Numbered from the stretch's first letter, positions 16,342 to 25,225 are shown. The stretch: 64,000 nucleotides of DNA from CAWCUZ01 sp963798795 (GCA_963798795.1 CAWCUZ010000001.1:2170001-2234000); one strand, 5' to 3'. A program made the numbers and translations. Notes: a model not told the origin generated them from the letters alone.

Positions 16342-18885
16342 ATGGGCGATATCGTCCGTGACCTCCGCTATGCGGCCCGGCAGCTCCGGCGGACGCCCGG
16401 ATTCACGGCAGCCGCGGTCCTGACCCTTGCGCTCGGCATCGGCGCCAACACCGCTCTTTTCAGCATCGTCGACGCCCTCGCCTTCCGGCCCATTGCGGCG
16501 GTTCCTCCGATCGATGACGTGTCGGTCATCGCGACTCGCGACAACCAATCGCTGAGAGTCGGTCTGGAAGTGCCGTTTGCCGACCTGGAGGCGCTCGAAG
16601 CCGCACCGCCCGCGTCGATTTCCGCGGCGGCGGGCGTGGCGTTCTCAGGCGCCTACCTCATCAAGCAGCCCGGCCGGGCGGAGTACGTTCTGAGCGAACG
16701 TATCTCGGGGCAGTACGCGCGTCTGTTCGATCTGCGCGCGCAGGTGGGCCGATGGCTTGCTGACGAGGACAACACCGGGGTTGCCGGACGTGACGTCGTG
16801 GTCATCAGTGACCGGCTGTGGCGCGAGTGGTTCGACGCCCGACCCGACGTGGCCGGTCGCGAGGCGCTCAACCTCAACGGTACGCCCCACACCGTCGTTG
16901 GTGTGGCGACGCCCGATTTCCACGGCGTGCATGGCGGGTTGACCGGCCAGGTGCACGGCGGGTTGACCGGCCAGTTCGACCTGTGGGTACCGCTCGGACA
17001 TCCGCCGCCGCCGAACCCGGACCGGCCGTCGTGGCAGCAGGTGTACGGCGCGACCATTTTCGTGAAGCGTCGCACCGGCCACACGGATTCTCAGATGACG
17101 GGCCAGGTGCTCGGGCTGCTGGCGCGGCAGCCGCCCGCGCAGCCCGCGGCCAAAACCCGGCTGGAGCTTCTGCCGGCGCACGCCGCGGTCAATACCAGCA
17201 GCCTGAACACGCTGACCCTGGGCATTCTCGCGTTCTCGCTCCTCGTGTTCTGTGCCGCCTGCGCCAATCTCGCGAACATGCTGCACGCGCGTGGCGCCGA
17301 GCGCGCCGGCGAGATTGCCGTGCGGCTCTCGCTCGGCGCACGTCCGTGGCGCGTCCTGCGGCTCTTCATGACGGAGGCCGCGCTGATTGCCGGCGCGGCC
17401 GCGATGTTCGGACTCGCGATGGCCATCGCGGCGACCCAGGCGTTCGGCCGGATGTTCCCGTCTTTCCGCGTGGCCCGCGAGCTGCACGTCACGCTGGACT
17501 TGTCGCCGGACTACCGCGTGCTGCTCGCGGCGTTCGGCGCTGGCACTCTCGCGGCGCTGCTGGTCGGACTGGGCACAGCCTGGCGGTCGAGCCGCGCGCC
17601 GCTCCAGCAGGCCCTCGCCGGCGGGAGCGCGGCGGTCATCACGCGGCGCGGGCGCGGTGTCCGTACACTGCTCGTCTCGGTCCAGATCACGGCGGCCGTC
17701 CTGCTGCTCATCAGCGCGGGGCTGTTCCTGCAGAACACGTCCGCGCCGCTGCGGACGAACACCGCATACGACACATCGGTCTTGACGTCCGCCCGCGTGC
17801 AGCCGGCGCTGCCGGAACAGCGGCCGGACACGGCCGCGTACGATCCGAGCGTCGTTCGTCCGAGTCTCCGCATCCAGCTGACCTTCGAACGGATCCTCGA
17901 CGCCGCGAGACATTTGCCGGGCATCGACTCCGCCGTGCTCGCCAGCGCGCTGCCGGGCGGCACGCTGCCGCCGCCGCGGAGCCAGCCCAGCGGCCTCGTG
18001 GCGGAACCGCCACCGGATGGCCTCAGCGGCACGCCGCGCCGGTTCGACGACTCGTTCATCGCCGTCTCGCCAGGCTTCTTCGCGGGCATCGGACTGCCGA
18101 TCCTGCGAGGCCGCGGATTCCTGCCGGGCGACAATGAGAACGCTGCCCCGGTCGCCGTGCTGAGCGAAACCGCGGCCGCCGGTCTGTGGCCTCACGAGGA
18201 TCCGATTGGGAAACGCGTCTCGTGCTGCGGCGCGCCGAGGGGCAGCACACCGGAACTGACGCACTGGATCACCGTGGTCGGCGTCGCTGCCGACCCGGTC
18301 CGGCCACGATCGGCGTTCGTGTTCACGCCTGCGGCGCAACACCCGCAGACGGAGATGCTCGTGGTCCTGCGGTCGACGCCCGGAACCGGCGCGGTCGACG
18401 CGCTGCGGGCGGCTGTGCGTTCAGTCGACGAGAATGCGGCCGTGCTCGACGCCGCACCGGTGGACGAGATTCTGCTGGCCGGCGTCGCCACCGAACGGGC
18501 CGTCCGCCTTCTGACCGGCTCGCTCGGGCTGATCTCACTCGGTATTGCAGTGCTCGGCGTGTACGGCGTCGTGGCGTTCTTCGTGAGCCGGCGCGTGCGC
18601 GAGTTCGGTCTGCGGCTCGCGCTGGGCGCCACGCCGCGTCAGGTGCTGAGGCTCGTCGTGGATCACGCCATCCACATCGTGCTCGTCGGCCTGCTGCCGG
18701 GCGTGTTCCTGTCGAGCATCGGCACGCGCCTCTTCGAATCGAGCCGCATCCGGATCATGCCGAATGGCATCGATACCTGGGTCGAGGTGCCGCTCCTGAT
18801 CCTCGCGGCCGGCATCGTCGCGGCGCTCGTGCCGGCAACGCGGGCGTCGAGAGTGGATCCCAACGTCGCGCTGCGCGAGCTGTAG
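16342..18885 (+). CDS. ADOP-type ABC transporter permease (MacB_PCD/FtsX duplicated)
   Basis: An 847-residue permease with two MacB-like halves: N-terminal DLRYAARQLRRTPGFTAAAV and GIGANTALFSIVDAL, a periplasmic domain, three membrane helices at about 290-420 ending in an FtsX domain, then a second periplasmic domain and a C-terminal FtsX domain (VREFGLRLALGATPRQVLRLV). The final ARASRVDPNVALREL is diagnostic of this acidobacterial family. No ATP-binding protein gene is adjacent, as usual for ADOP. The encoded periplasmic part contains a tandem duplication, VHGGLTGQ repeated twice. It has no PadR gene in front of it, unlike the copies at 45 and 48 kb. Confidence 0.93.
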   Translation: MGDIVRDLRYAARQLRRTPGFTAAAVLTLALGIGANTALFSIVDALAFRPIAAVPPIDDVSVIATRDNQSLRVGLEVPFADLEALEAAPPASISAAAGVAFSGAYLIKQPGRAEYVLSERISGQYARLFDLRAQVGRWLADEDNTGVAGRDVVVISDRLWREWFDARPDVAGREALNLNGTPHTVVGVATPDFHGVHGGLTGQVHGGLTGQFDLWVPLGHPPPPNPDRPSWQQVYGATIFVKRRTGHTDSQMTGQVLGLLARQPPAQPAAKTRLELLPAHAAVNTSSLNTLTLGILAFSLLVFCAACANLANMLHARGAERAGEIAVRLSLGARPWRVLRLFMTEAALIAGAAAMFGLAMAIAATQAFGRMFPSFRVARELHVTLDLSPDYRVLLAAFGAGTLAALLVGLGTAWRSSRAPLQQALAGGSAAVITRRGRGVRTLLVSVQITAAVLLLISAGLFLQNTSAPLRTNTAYDTSVLTSARVQPALPEQRPDTAAYDPSVVRPSLRIQLTFERILDAARHLPGIDSAVLASALPGGTLPPPRSQPSGLVAEPPPDGLSGTPRRFDDSFIAVSPGFFAGIGLPILRGRGFLPGDNENAAPVAVLSETAAAGLWPHEDPIGKRVSCCGAPRGSTPELTHWITVVGVAADPVRPRSAFVFTPAAQHPQTEMLVVLRSTPGTGAVDALRAAVRSVDENAAVLDAAPVDEILLAGVATERAVRLLTGSLGLISLGIAVLGVYGVVAFFVSRRVREFGLRLALGATPRQVLRLVVDHAIHIVLVGLLPGVFLSSIGTRLFESSRIRIMPNGIDTWVEVPLLILAAGIVAALVPATRASRVDPNVALREL
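16927..16974 (+). repeat. 24-bp in-frame tandem duplication inside the ADOP gene
   Basis: Two adjacent 24-bp units encode VHGGLTGQ twice; they differ at a single base (cat versus cac). The reading frame is kept. Confidence 0.85.
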
Positions 18886-18912
18886 GCTGTCGACCGCCCT
18901 TCAATCTGGAGG

Positions 18913-18962
18913 GGCGGATCCTCAGGTCCGGCCAACGCCGGGTCTGAAGACCCGGCGCTCCG
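18913..18962. repeat. Intergenic palindromes between convergent genes
   Basis: GCCGGGTCTGAAGACCCGGC forms a perfect hairpin near 18939-18958, preceded by a weaker pair around GGATCCTCAGGTCCGG. It sits between the ADOP stop and the stop of the minus-strand TonB-like gene, a position fitting a bidirectional terminator; the sequence belongs to the CCGGGTC palindrome family. Confidence 0.65.
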
Positions 18963-18977
18963 TCAGGCCTCAGCCGT

Positions 18978-19550
18978 TCAGTCGAAGACGATCGTCACGT
19001 TCATGCGCACCGGCACCGGCACGCCGTTCAACAGCGTCGGCTGGTACACCCATTGCCGGACGGCGTCGAGCGCGGCCTGATCGAGCAGCGGGATGCTCTT
19101 GATGACGCGCGCGTCGGCGATCCTTCCGTCCGTACCGATCGTCGCCTCCACGATCACGACGCCCTTGACCTGGGCCTGTTCGGCAATCTGCGGCTTGACC
19201 GGCGGTACCTTCTTGAGCAGCTTCGGCTCCAGAATGCTGCCCCCGACTCGCACCGGTGCCGGCGCCTGGGGCTGGCCGGACTGGGGCGATACCGCCGCCA
19301 TCTTCTGCTGCCGGAGCGCGACGATGGCCTGCGACAGCACGTGCTCGGCGTCGTCATAGCGGCCCTGGTCGGCGTAGAGCCGCGCCAGGTCGAGGTAGTT
19401 ACCGATTTGCTGCGGGTACTGCGAGATGCGGGTGCGGAGCGCGGACTCGTTCTGGCCCTGCGCATGCAGCCCCGTCTGGCCGGCCATGGTGAAGAAGGCC
19501 GCAAAGACCAGGCACATCCCGGCGGTCACACCAGCGCGTTTCAGCGTCAT
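18978..19550 (-). CDS. TonB C-terminal domain protein with tetratricopeptide-like repeat
   Basis: A 190-residue exported protein. A signal peptide covers about residues 1-30 (GMCLVFAAFFTMAGQTGLHAQ). Residues 40-85 form a TPR-like helix pair (GNYLDLARLYADQGRYDDAEHVLSQAI). The C-terminal 90 residues are a TonB domain (KGVVIVEATIGTDGRIADARVIKSIPLLDQAALDAVRQWVYQPTLLNG...VRMNVTIVF). Classic TonB proteins have a membrane anchor and a Pro-rich spacer; here the hydrophobic segment looks cleavable and the spacer is short, so it may be a periplasmic TonB-like factor, not an energy transducer for the two receptors in this window. AGGAGG precedes the ATG. Confidence 0.85.
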   Translation of the reverse strand: MTLKRAGVTAGMCLVFAAFFTMAGQTGLHAQGQNESALRTRISQYPQQIGNYLDLARLYADQGRYDDAEHVLSQAIVALRQQKMAAVSPQSGQPQAPAPVRVGGSILEPKLLKKVPPVKPQIAEQAQVKGVVIVEATIGTDGRIADARVIKSIPLLDQAALDAVRQWVYQPTLLNGVPVPVRMNVTIVFD

Positions 19551-19672
19551 AGCGCCTCCTGACGTCAGAAGAGAGATATCTGTTGGACACCTCCGAGGCG
19601 GTGCGGGTTCCAGTCACGGTTTCGGGTTCTGGGGTTCTGGAGCTCTGCGGTTCTGGAGTTCTCATTCCGGTG

Positions 19673-19678
19673 TCTAAT
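19673..19678 (+). promoter_or_regulatory. Candidate -10 box for polytopic membrane protein gene
   Basis: TCTAAT, 8 bp before the ATG at 19687. It is a poorer match than the others because the first base is not followed by A. No ribosome binding site is seen. Confidence 0.3.
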
Positions 19679-19686
19679 GGCCGGCA

Positions 19687-21684
19687 ATGTCCTTTCGGCC
19701 GCACTGGCTGGTGCAGCTCGTGGCGCTGTCGCGGACCGCGTTTGCGCGCCTGTTCGAGGACGGTTCGGGCAGCGGGTCGCCACAGCGCCGGGCGGCGTTT
19801 CTCTATCTCATCGCGATCCTGGGCGTCCCCGGCCTGGTGATTCCGCTGCTCATGCAGGGCAACTCCCCGACCGATCCGACCGGGTGGGGCTGGAGCATGA
19901 TCGCGCGTTACCACGGCGCCGGGGCGCTGCGCATCGTCTCGCGCGCCGACAAGACCTTCTACCTCTGCTACACGATGGCGGCCACCGGCGTTCTGAGCGT
20001 GCTGCTCTGGCCAAGCCTCCTCCTCGACCGCCGCGACCGGATCGTCCTCGGCGCGCTGCCCGTCCGTTCCTCGATCGTCGTCGCCGCCCGCCTCGTCGCG
20101 CTCGCCTGCCTGACTGGCGCGGTCTGCGGCCTGATGCACGCGATCTCGTCGGTCACGTTCGGTCTGTTCCTGGCGCTCGGCAGCTCGCCGATCTTCGCGC
20201 TGCGCGGCATCGCGGCACACTTCGTCGCATCGTGCGGCGCGAGCGCGTTCGTGCTGCTCGGGGTCACGGCCGTGCAGGGCACGGCCCTCGCGATGCTCGG
20301 ACCACGCCTGCACCGGCGGGTTGCGCCGGTGCTTCAGCTCGCCCTCGCGTCGATCGTCGCGACCAGCCTGTTCGTCCTGCCTGTCATTTCCGGCTCCATC
20401 GTCGACACGCTGGCGGGTGCCGGACCGCACGTCCGTCCGGAAATTCTGAACACGCCGCCCGTCTGGTTTCTCGGTGTCTACGAAACCATTCTCGGCGGCC
20501 CAGGTCTCACCCTGCTCGGGTTGGCGCGCACGGCCGGTCTGGCGCTGCTAATCGTCACCGGCGCCACCCTCGTGTCCCTTCCGATCGGTTACCGCCGGAC
20601 GATGGGCGATGCCCTCGGCTCGACGCGTGGCCGGCCCGGGCGCCGGCTGTGGGCACGAGTTCGCGATGTCGTCGTCACAGCCGGCCTGCCCGATCCACAG
20701 TCGCGCGCCATCGCGCACTTCTTCCTGCGTGCGGTCACGCGTCTCGAACGTCATCGCCTCGTGCTGGCCATCGCACTGGGCGCCGGCGCGGCGTGGGGAT
20801 TGCCGGCGTGGTTCGGCGCTCCGGGCGCGGCGCTGCTTCGGCGGGCCCTGTTCGCCCTGCCGATTGCCACGATGCTGTGTCTGCTCGTCGGGCTGCGAGT
20901 GGCTGCGGCGTTTCCGGCCGGCCCGGGCGGCGGATGGCTGTTCAATCTGGCTCCGGCGCCGGTGGCCAGCATTCGCGCCGGCGCGCGGCGCGTCCTGCTG
21001 ATCGCGGGCGTCCTTCCTGTGGCGGTTGGCCTCGCCGTGCCCGTTGGGGTGCGCCTGGGCTGGCGCGCGGCAGCGGTGCACGCGGCCTTCACCTTCCTGC
21101 TCGGCGCGTTCGTCTCCGAGCCGCTGCTCTCTACGATATCGACCGTGCCCTGCGCGACAGCCGGCCGGCTGCGCGACGAGGTGGCGCCGCGCCACGCCTG
21201 GACCGTTGCGCTGACGATGGTGCTTGCGCTCGCGGCCGGGCCCGCGGCCGAATCCGCGCTTGCTGCGCACGCCGGCTTCGCCATGCCGATTCTCGGGTAC
21301 GCGGCCTTTCTGCTGTGGCGCGTGTGGACGCGGACCGTCCGCCGGGCTGCACCGGCCGCTCCGGCCTCGAGCGACGACCTCCGACTCGAGATCGGATCGA
21401 TCCGATCGAATCCGCCCCCGGTCGATGCGCCGTTGGACCTCCGGGATCGGCAACGACCTCCGGCTTGCCGTCAAGCGACTCAGCCACTCGCCCGGGTTCG
21501 TCGTCTTCGCCGTCATCACGCTCGCGACCGGCATCGCGGCCACGACCTCGACGTTCTCCGTGTGCGAAGCGCTCGTGTGGACGCCGTTGCCGATCCCGCA
21601 CGTGGATCGCATCGTGAGCCTCGACGGCGCGCGACTGGGGTCGCGAGGCGAGGCGAATCCGTTCTCGGAGCCGGACTTGCGTGA
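19687..21684 (+). CDS. Polytopic membrane protein upstream of an ADOP permease
   Basis: An open frame of 665 codons. Up to about residue 560 it is a hydrophobic protein with ten or more predicted membrane helices (AAFLYLIAILGVPGLVIPLLMQ, YTMAATGVLSVLLWPSLLL, and so on) and a conserved-looking LDRRDRIVLGALPVRSS loop. I do not recognise the family; the look is that of an ABC-2-type exporter subunit. The last about 85 codons are Arg-rich and overlap the ADOP gene by 260 bp in another frame, so the true end is probably near 21350-21430 and a frame error may hide the real stop. It is probably co-transcribed with the ADOP gene. Confidence 0.6.
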   Translation: MSFRPHWLVQLVALSRTAFARLFEDGSGSGSPQRRAAFLYLIAILGVPGLVIPLLMQGNSPTDPTGWGWSMIARYHGAGALRIVSRADKTFYLCYTMAATGVLSVLLWPSLLLDRRDRIVLGALPVRSSIVVAARLVALACLTGAVCGLMHAISSVTFGLFLALGSSPIFALRGIAAHFVASCGASAFVLLGVTAVQGTALAMLGPRLHRRVAPVLQLALASIVATSLFVLPVISGSIVDTLAGAGPHVRPEILNTPPVWFLGVYETILGGPGLTLLGLARTAGLALLIVTGATLVSLPIGYRRTMGDALGSTRGRPGRRLWARVRDVVVTAGLPDPQSRAIAHFFLRAVTRLERHRLVLAIALGAGAAWGLPAWFGAPGAALLRRALFALPIATMLCLLVGLRVAAAFPAGPGGGWLFNLAPAPVASIRAGARRVLLIAGVLPVAVGLAVPVGVRLGWRAAAVHAAFTFLLGAFVSEPLLSTISTVPCATAGRLRDEVAPRHAWTVALTMVLALAAGPAAESALAAHAGFAMPILGYAAFLLWRVWTRTVRRAAPAAPASSDDLRLEIGSIRSNPPPVDAPLDLRDRQRPPACRQATQPLARVRRLRRHHARDRHRGHDLDVLRVRSARVDAVADPARGSHREPRRRATGVARRGESVLGAGLA

Positions 21685-23920
21685 CCTGGCCGCCCAGCAG
21701 ACCGCGTTCAGCGGGCTGGCCGCGGCCACGAGCTTCACGCCGTCGGTGATTGGCGGCGCGCTGGCCGAATCGGTGTCGGGCGAGGCGGTCAACGGCGACT
21801 ACTTCCGCACGTTCGAGTTGACGCCGACGCTGGGTCGATTGCTCTCGCCGGATGACGACCGGCCCGGCGCGGCACCGGTCGCGGTGCTGAGCTACAGCCT
21901 CTGGCGGCTGCGGTTCGGTGCCGACCCCGGCGTGATCGGCCGTGTCGTCATCATCGACCGGGCGCCGGTCGAGGTCGTCGGCGTGGCGCCTGCCGCCTTC
22001 CATGGCTGGGATTTCGGCAACGTCACGCGACCGACCGCCGTGTGGGTCCCGATCGCAACGGCGCCCGGGGAGGTGCGCGACCGGCTGGCCACCGGCAATC
22101 GCCAGTTCCGGTGGCTTGCGGTCAAGGCGCGGCTGGCTCCGGAGCACACGCGGTCGCAGGCCGACTCGGAGGTGACGGCAATCGGTCGCCGGCTGGAAGC
22201 GGCGTTTCCGGGCCCGATTCCACCAGGACGCGAGCGCGATGCCGCGCGAGCCGGACGCATCTGGCACGTCTACCCCGTGAGGGATCGCGCACGCGCCGGG
22301 CTGTCCGGCATCGGCACGCTGTTCGTGGCCGGCGTCAGCCTCGTCCTCCTGGTCGGCTGTCTCACGCTCGCGAACCTCGCGCTGGCGCGCGGCTCGGTGC
22401 GCCAGCACGAGATCGGCGTCCGGCGCGCGTTGGGCGCGTCCCGAGGACGTCTGATTCGCGAGCACCTCGTCGAGAGCGCGCTCGTGGCATCGGCCGCGGG
22501 CCTGGTGGCGCTGCCCGTGGTCCGCGCGCTCACGCAACGGTTGACCGGGGAGATTCCGGCCGTCCCCAACGCGCTGGTTCTTCTGGAACCACGTCTGGAT
22601 GTCGCCGCTCTCGTGGCCGGCGCGGTGGCGGCCGTCGCGACGTTGACGATTGTCGGCCTGTGGCCGGCGCTGCAGTTGACCCGCGTGTCGATCCGCGGGT
22701 TCCTCGCCTCGGGCGGCGGCACCACCGCGCCGCGCTGGCGCATGCACCGCCGCCTCATCGGCTGGCAGGTCGCTGGATCGGTGGCGCTCCTGCTCGTCGC
22801 GACCGGCTGCGTCGACTATATCGTCCGGCACTACTGGGGCGGTTCTGGCGTCGACGCCGATCGCCTGGCGCTCGTGCGGGTCGACTACGACGACAACGGG
22901 TACGGCGAGGCCCGCCGTGCCGCGGCCATCGATGCCACGCTGGCCCGGCTGCGCCAGCGCCCGGAGATCGAGGACGCGGCCGCCACGGCCGCGCTGCCGT
23001 TCGGCGATGTCATTCGCCGCGTCGAGGTTTCACCCGCCGGCGGTCCGGCGGCGCCCGGGCCCGCCGCCCAGGTCGTCGCCGCCACGTCCGACATCCTGCG
23101 GACGCTCGGCATCCGCGTGCGCCGGGGCCGCACGTTCGGCGAGCAGGATCGTGGCGGATCGCCTCCGGTCGCCCTGGTCGATGAAACATTGGCGCGGACA
23201 CTGTTCGGATCGGCTGCCGCCATCGGACGCGAAATCAGACTCTCACAGTCGCCGCCGGGCACCGGCGCGGCGGCGTCACGGGACGTCGAGGTCGTCGGCG
23301 TCGTGTCCGACACCGACGCCGTATCGCTCGGGTCGCGCAAAGACGCCGTCGTGTACGTGCCGCTCGCTCAGGAGCCGTCCGCCTCCGTTACGTTCGTCGC
23401 CCGGGCCAGCGGTGATGCTGGTGCCGCCCTGGTGACCCTGCAATCGACGCTCCGCGGGATGGACGCCGACCTCGTGATGGCGCGGTCCGGAACCGGGACG
23501 ATGCTGCTGACCGGCCAATCGGTCGTGCTGGGCGGACTGGCCGCGCTCGCCGCGGCCCTGGGCACGTTCGCGCTGCTGCTGACCACGATCGGGCTGGCCG
23601 GCGTGCTGTCGCACCTGGTGTCGGGACGCCGCCGCGAAATCGGCGTTCGCGTGGCGCTCGGCGCCGAGCGGGGCCGCATCGTGCGGCTGGTGCTCGCCGA
23701 CGGGCTGCGGCCCGTCGCTGACGGCTTTGCGCTGGGCCTGCTGATCGGCATCGCCGGACGAATCGTGCTGTCGGCTGTGCTCGGCCAGGCCATCGCGCCG
23801 TGGGATCCCGTGTCGCTGCTCACCATTCCCCTGCTGCTCACGCTCGCGGCTCTCGTCGCGTCGTACTGGCCGGCCCGCCGCGCGCTCGACGTGCCGCCGA
23901 GCGTCACGCTTCGCGATTGA
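21425..23920 (+). CDS. ADOP-type ABC transporter permease
   Basis: An 831-residue permease of the duplicated MacB/FtsX type. The start ATG at 21425 (MRRWTSGIGNDLRLAVKRLSHSPGF) is where family similarity begins; the frame is open further upstream but that part is Arg-rich noise. Two MacB periplasmic domains alternate with two FtsX domains (IGVRRALGASRGRLIREHLVE and IGVRVALGAERGRIVRLVLAD), and the end is LDVPPSVTLRD. It appears to be paired with the membrane protein upstream instead of a PadR regulator. Probably part of an export or envelope-stress system, as inferred from the family. Confidence 0.9.
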   Translation: MRRWTSGIGNDLRLAVKRLSHSPGFVVFAVITLATGIAATTSTFSVCEALVWTPLPIPHVDRIVSLDGARLGSRGEANPFSEPDLRDLAAQQTAFSGLAAATSFTPSVIGGALAESVSGEAVNGDYFRTFELTPTLGRLLSPDDDRPGAAPVAVLSYSLWRLRFGADPGVIGRVVIIDRAPVEVVGVAPAAFHGWDFGNVTRPTAVWVPIATAPGEVRDRLATGNRQFRWLAVKARLAPEHTRSQADSEVTAIGRRLEAAFPGPIPPGRERDAARAGRIWHVYPVRDRARAGLSGIGTLFVAGVSLVLLVGCLTLANLALARGSVRQHEIGVRRALGASRGRLIREHLVESALVASAAGLVALPVVRALTQRLTGEIPAVPNALVLLEPRLDVAALVAGAVAAVATLTIVGLWPALQLTRVSIRGFLASGGGTTAPRWRMHRRLIGWQVAGSVALLLVATGCVDYIVRHYWGGSGVDADRLALVRVDYDDNGYGEARRAAAIDATLARLRQRPEIEDAAATAALPFGDVIRRVEVSPAGGPAAPGPAAQVVAATSDILRTLGIRVRRGRTFGEQDRGGSPPVALVDETLARTLFGSAAAIGREIRLSQSPPGTGAAASRDVEVVGVVSDTDAVSLGSRKDAVVYVPLAQEPSASVTFVARASGDAGAALVTLQSTLRGMDADLVMARSGTGTMLLTGQSVVLGGLAALAAALGTFALLLTTIGLAGVLSHLVSGRRREIGVRVALGAERGRIVRLVLADGLRPVADGFALGLLIGIAGRIVLSAVLGQAIAPWDPVSLLTIPLLLTLAALVASYWPARRALDVPPSVTLRD

Positions 23921-23988
23921 TTGGTGCTCGGATTCGGACATTTGTCCTTTCGAAGATGCGGACCTACCCTGAATAGGGGAGATTCTCG

Positions 23989-24495
23989 ATGCACGTGTTG
24001 ACGATCGCAATGACCCTGGCGCTCGGCATCGGACCGCAGACGCCTGCGCAGCAGCCAAAACCGTGCTCCACGCCGGAGTACCGGCAGTTCGACTTCTGGA
24101 TCGGCGACTGGGACGTGTACGACCCTCAGGGCAAGCTGGCCGGTCACAACCGGATCGAGTCCGCACAGGGCGGCTGTGCCGTCGTCGAACACTGGACGGC
24201 GGTCGACGGCTCCACCGGCACGAGCCTGAACTTCTACGACCACTACACGCACCACTGGTACCAGGCCTGGATGGGGCAGAGCGGCGGCGCCTTGCGGCTC
24301 ACGGGAGGATTCGAGAACGGGGCGATGGCGATGAGCAGCGATCCGTCGCCGCGGCCGGACGGGAAGATCGTCATCCACAAGATCACGTGGACCCCGCTCG
24401 GGAACGGCCACGTGCGCCAGTTCTGGCAGACGTCGACCGACAACGGCAAGACGTGGGGCGTGTCGTTCGACGGCACGTACACGAAGAGAACGTAG
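23989..24495 (+). CDS. Secreted DUF1579-like protein
   Basis: A 168-residue protein with a short signal peptide (MHVLTIAMTLALGIGPQTPA). The motif EYRQFDFWIGDWDVYDPQG, followed by alternating strands such as GCAVVEHWTAVDGSTGTSLNFYD and GFENGAMAMSS, matches a widespread beta-barrel family often annotated DUF1579 or 'heme-binding-like'. A GGGGAG element lies 10 nt before the ATG. Function is unknown. It sits between an ADOP permease and the TetR gene without obvious coupling to either. Confidence 0.72.
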   Translation: MHVLTIAMTLALGIGPQTPAQQPKPCSTPEYRQFDFWIGDWDVYDPQGKLAGHNRIESAQGGCAVVEHWTAVDGSTGTSLNFYDHYTHHWYQAWMGQSGGALRLTGGFENGAMAMSSDPSPRPDGKIVIHKITWTPLGNGHVRQFWQTSTDNGKTWGVSFDGTYTKRT

Positions 24496-24530
24496 AGGTG
24501 AGAAGTGAGAAAGTGAGAAGTTGGGCGTGC

Positions 24531-24536
24531 TATTCT
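24531..24536 (+). promoter_or_regulatory. Candidate -10 box of the tetR-like gene
   Basis: TATTCT, 9 bp before the GTG at 24546 and just outside the palindromic operator. The predicted transcription start falls at or next to the start codon. Confidence 0.45.
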
Positions 24537-24537
24537 A

Positions 24538-24574
24538 GTTGAACGGTGGTTCGAATTTCGAACGCTCGTTCAAC
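24538..24574. promoter_or_regulatory. Nested palindromic operator overlapping the tetR-like start codon
   Basis: The outer arms GTTGAACG and CGTTCAAC (8 bp) and the inner arms GTTCGAA and TTCGAAC (7 bp) are perfectly symmetric about base 24556, with only three unpaired bases on each side between them. Thirty of 36 flanking positions are symmetric. This is very likely the binding site of the TetR-type protein encoded here, giving autoregulation; the GTG start lies inside it. Confidence 0.75.
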
Positions 24575-25196
24575 AGGCGGGGCGCCGCCGCCGCGGCGGG
24601 TCCGGCGACGCGATGTGCGCCGCGACGAGATCCTGCGCGCCGCAGCCCGCATCTTCCGCGTCCGCGGCTTCGCAGACGCCGGCATGCGCGAAATCGCCGA
24701 TGCCGCGGACCTGTCGCCGGCGAATCTGTACCACTACTTCCGCGGCAAGGACGAACTCCTCTACTACTGCCAGGACCGGGCGCTCGACCGCATGCTGGCC
24801 GCCGTCGCCGAGGCCCGCCGGGCCTCGCCGCGCGCCGCCGACCGGCTGCGCCACGTGCTCCGGGCCCATCTGCGGACGATGCTCGACGAGGTGGAGGGCG
24901 CCGCGGCGCACCTGACCGTCGACTCGCTCCCGCCCCGGCTCCGCGCCGCCATCATCCGCAAGCGCGATCGCTACGAACAGGCGGTCCGGCGGCTCGTCCG
25001 CGAGGGAGAAGCGGCGCGCGAGTTCGTCGACCTCGACCCGGCGCTGGTGACGCGTGCAATGCTCGGCGCCCTGAACTGGACGGTGACCTGGTTCCGTCCC
25101 GACGGTCCCCAGCCGGCCGAGCGCGTCGGCGAAACCACCGCGGCGTTCCTGGTGCGCGGCATCGCGCGCCGATCGGCCGGGCGGCTGAGCGGCTGA
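24546..25196 (+). CDS. TetR/AcrR-family transcriptional regulator
   Basis: A 216-residue repressor. Residues 24-72 form the TetR helix-turn-helix (RRDEILRAAARIFRVRGFADAGMREIADAADLSPANLYHYFRGKDELLYY); the rest is a helical ligand-binding domain. The GTG at 24546 is within a large palindrome; an alternative GTG at 24615 would just include the DNA-binding domain. Its gene ends 29 bp before the molybdenum hydroxylase genes on the same strand, so it probably controls them as well as itself, with an aromatic acyl-CoA or similar compound as a plausible but unproven effector. An operator with two nested dyads suggests binding of two dimers. Confidence 0.9.
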   Translation: MVRISNARSTGGAPPPRRVRRRDVRRDEILRAAARIFRVRGFADAGMREIADAADLSPANLYHYFRGKDELLYYCQDRALDRMLAAVAEARRASPRAADRLRHVLRAHLRTMLDEVEGAAAHLTVDSLPPRLRAAIIRKRDRYEQAVRRLVREGEAAREFVDLDPALVTRAMLGALNWTVTWFRPDGPQPAERVGETTAAFLVRGIARRSAGRLSG

Positions 25197-25225
25197 GCGG
25201 CCGGACAGGTGAGAGACGCAGAACA

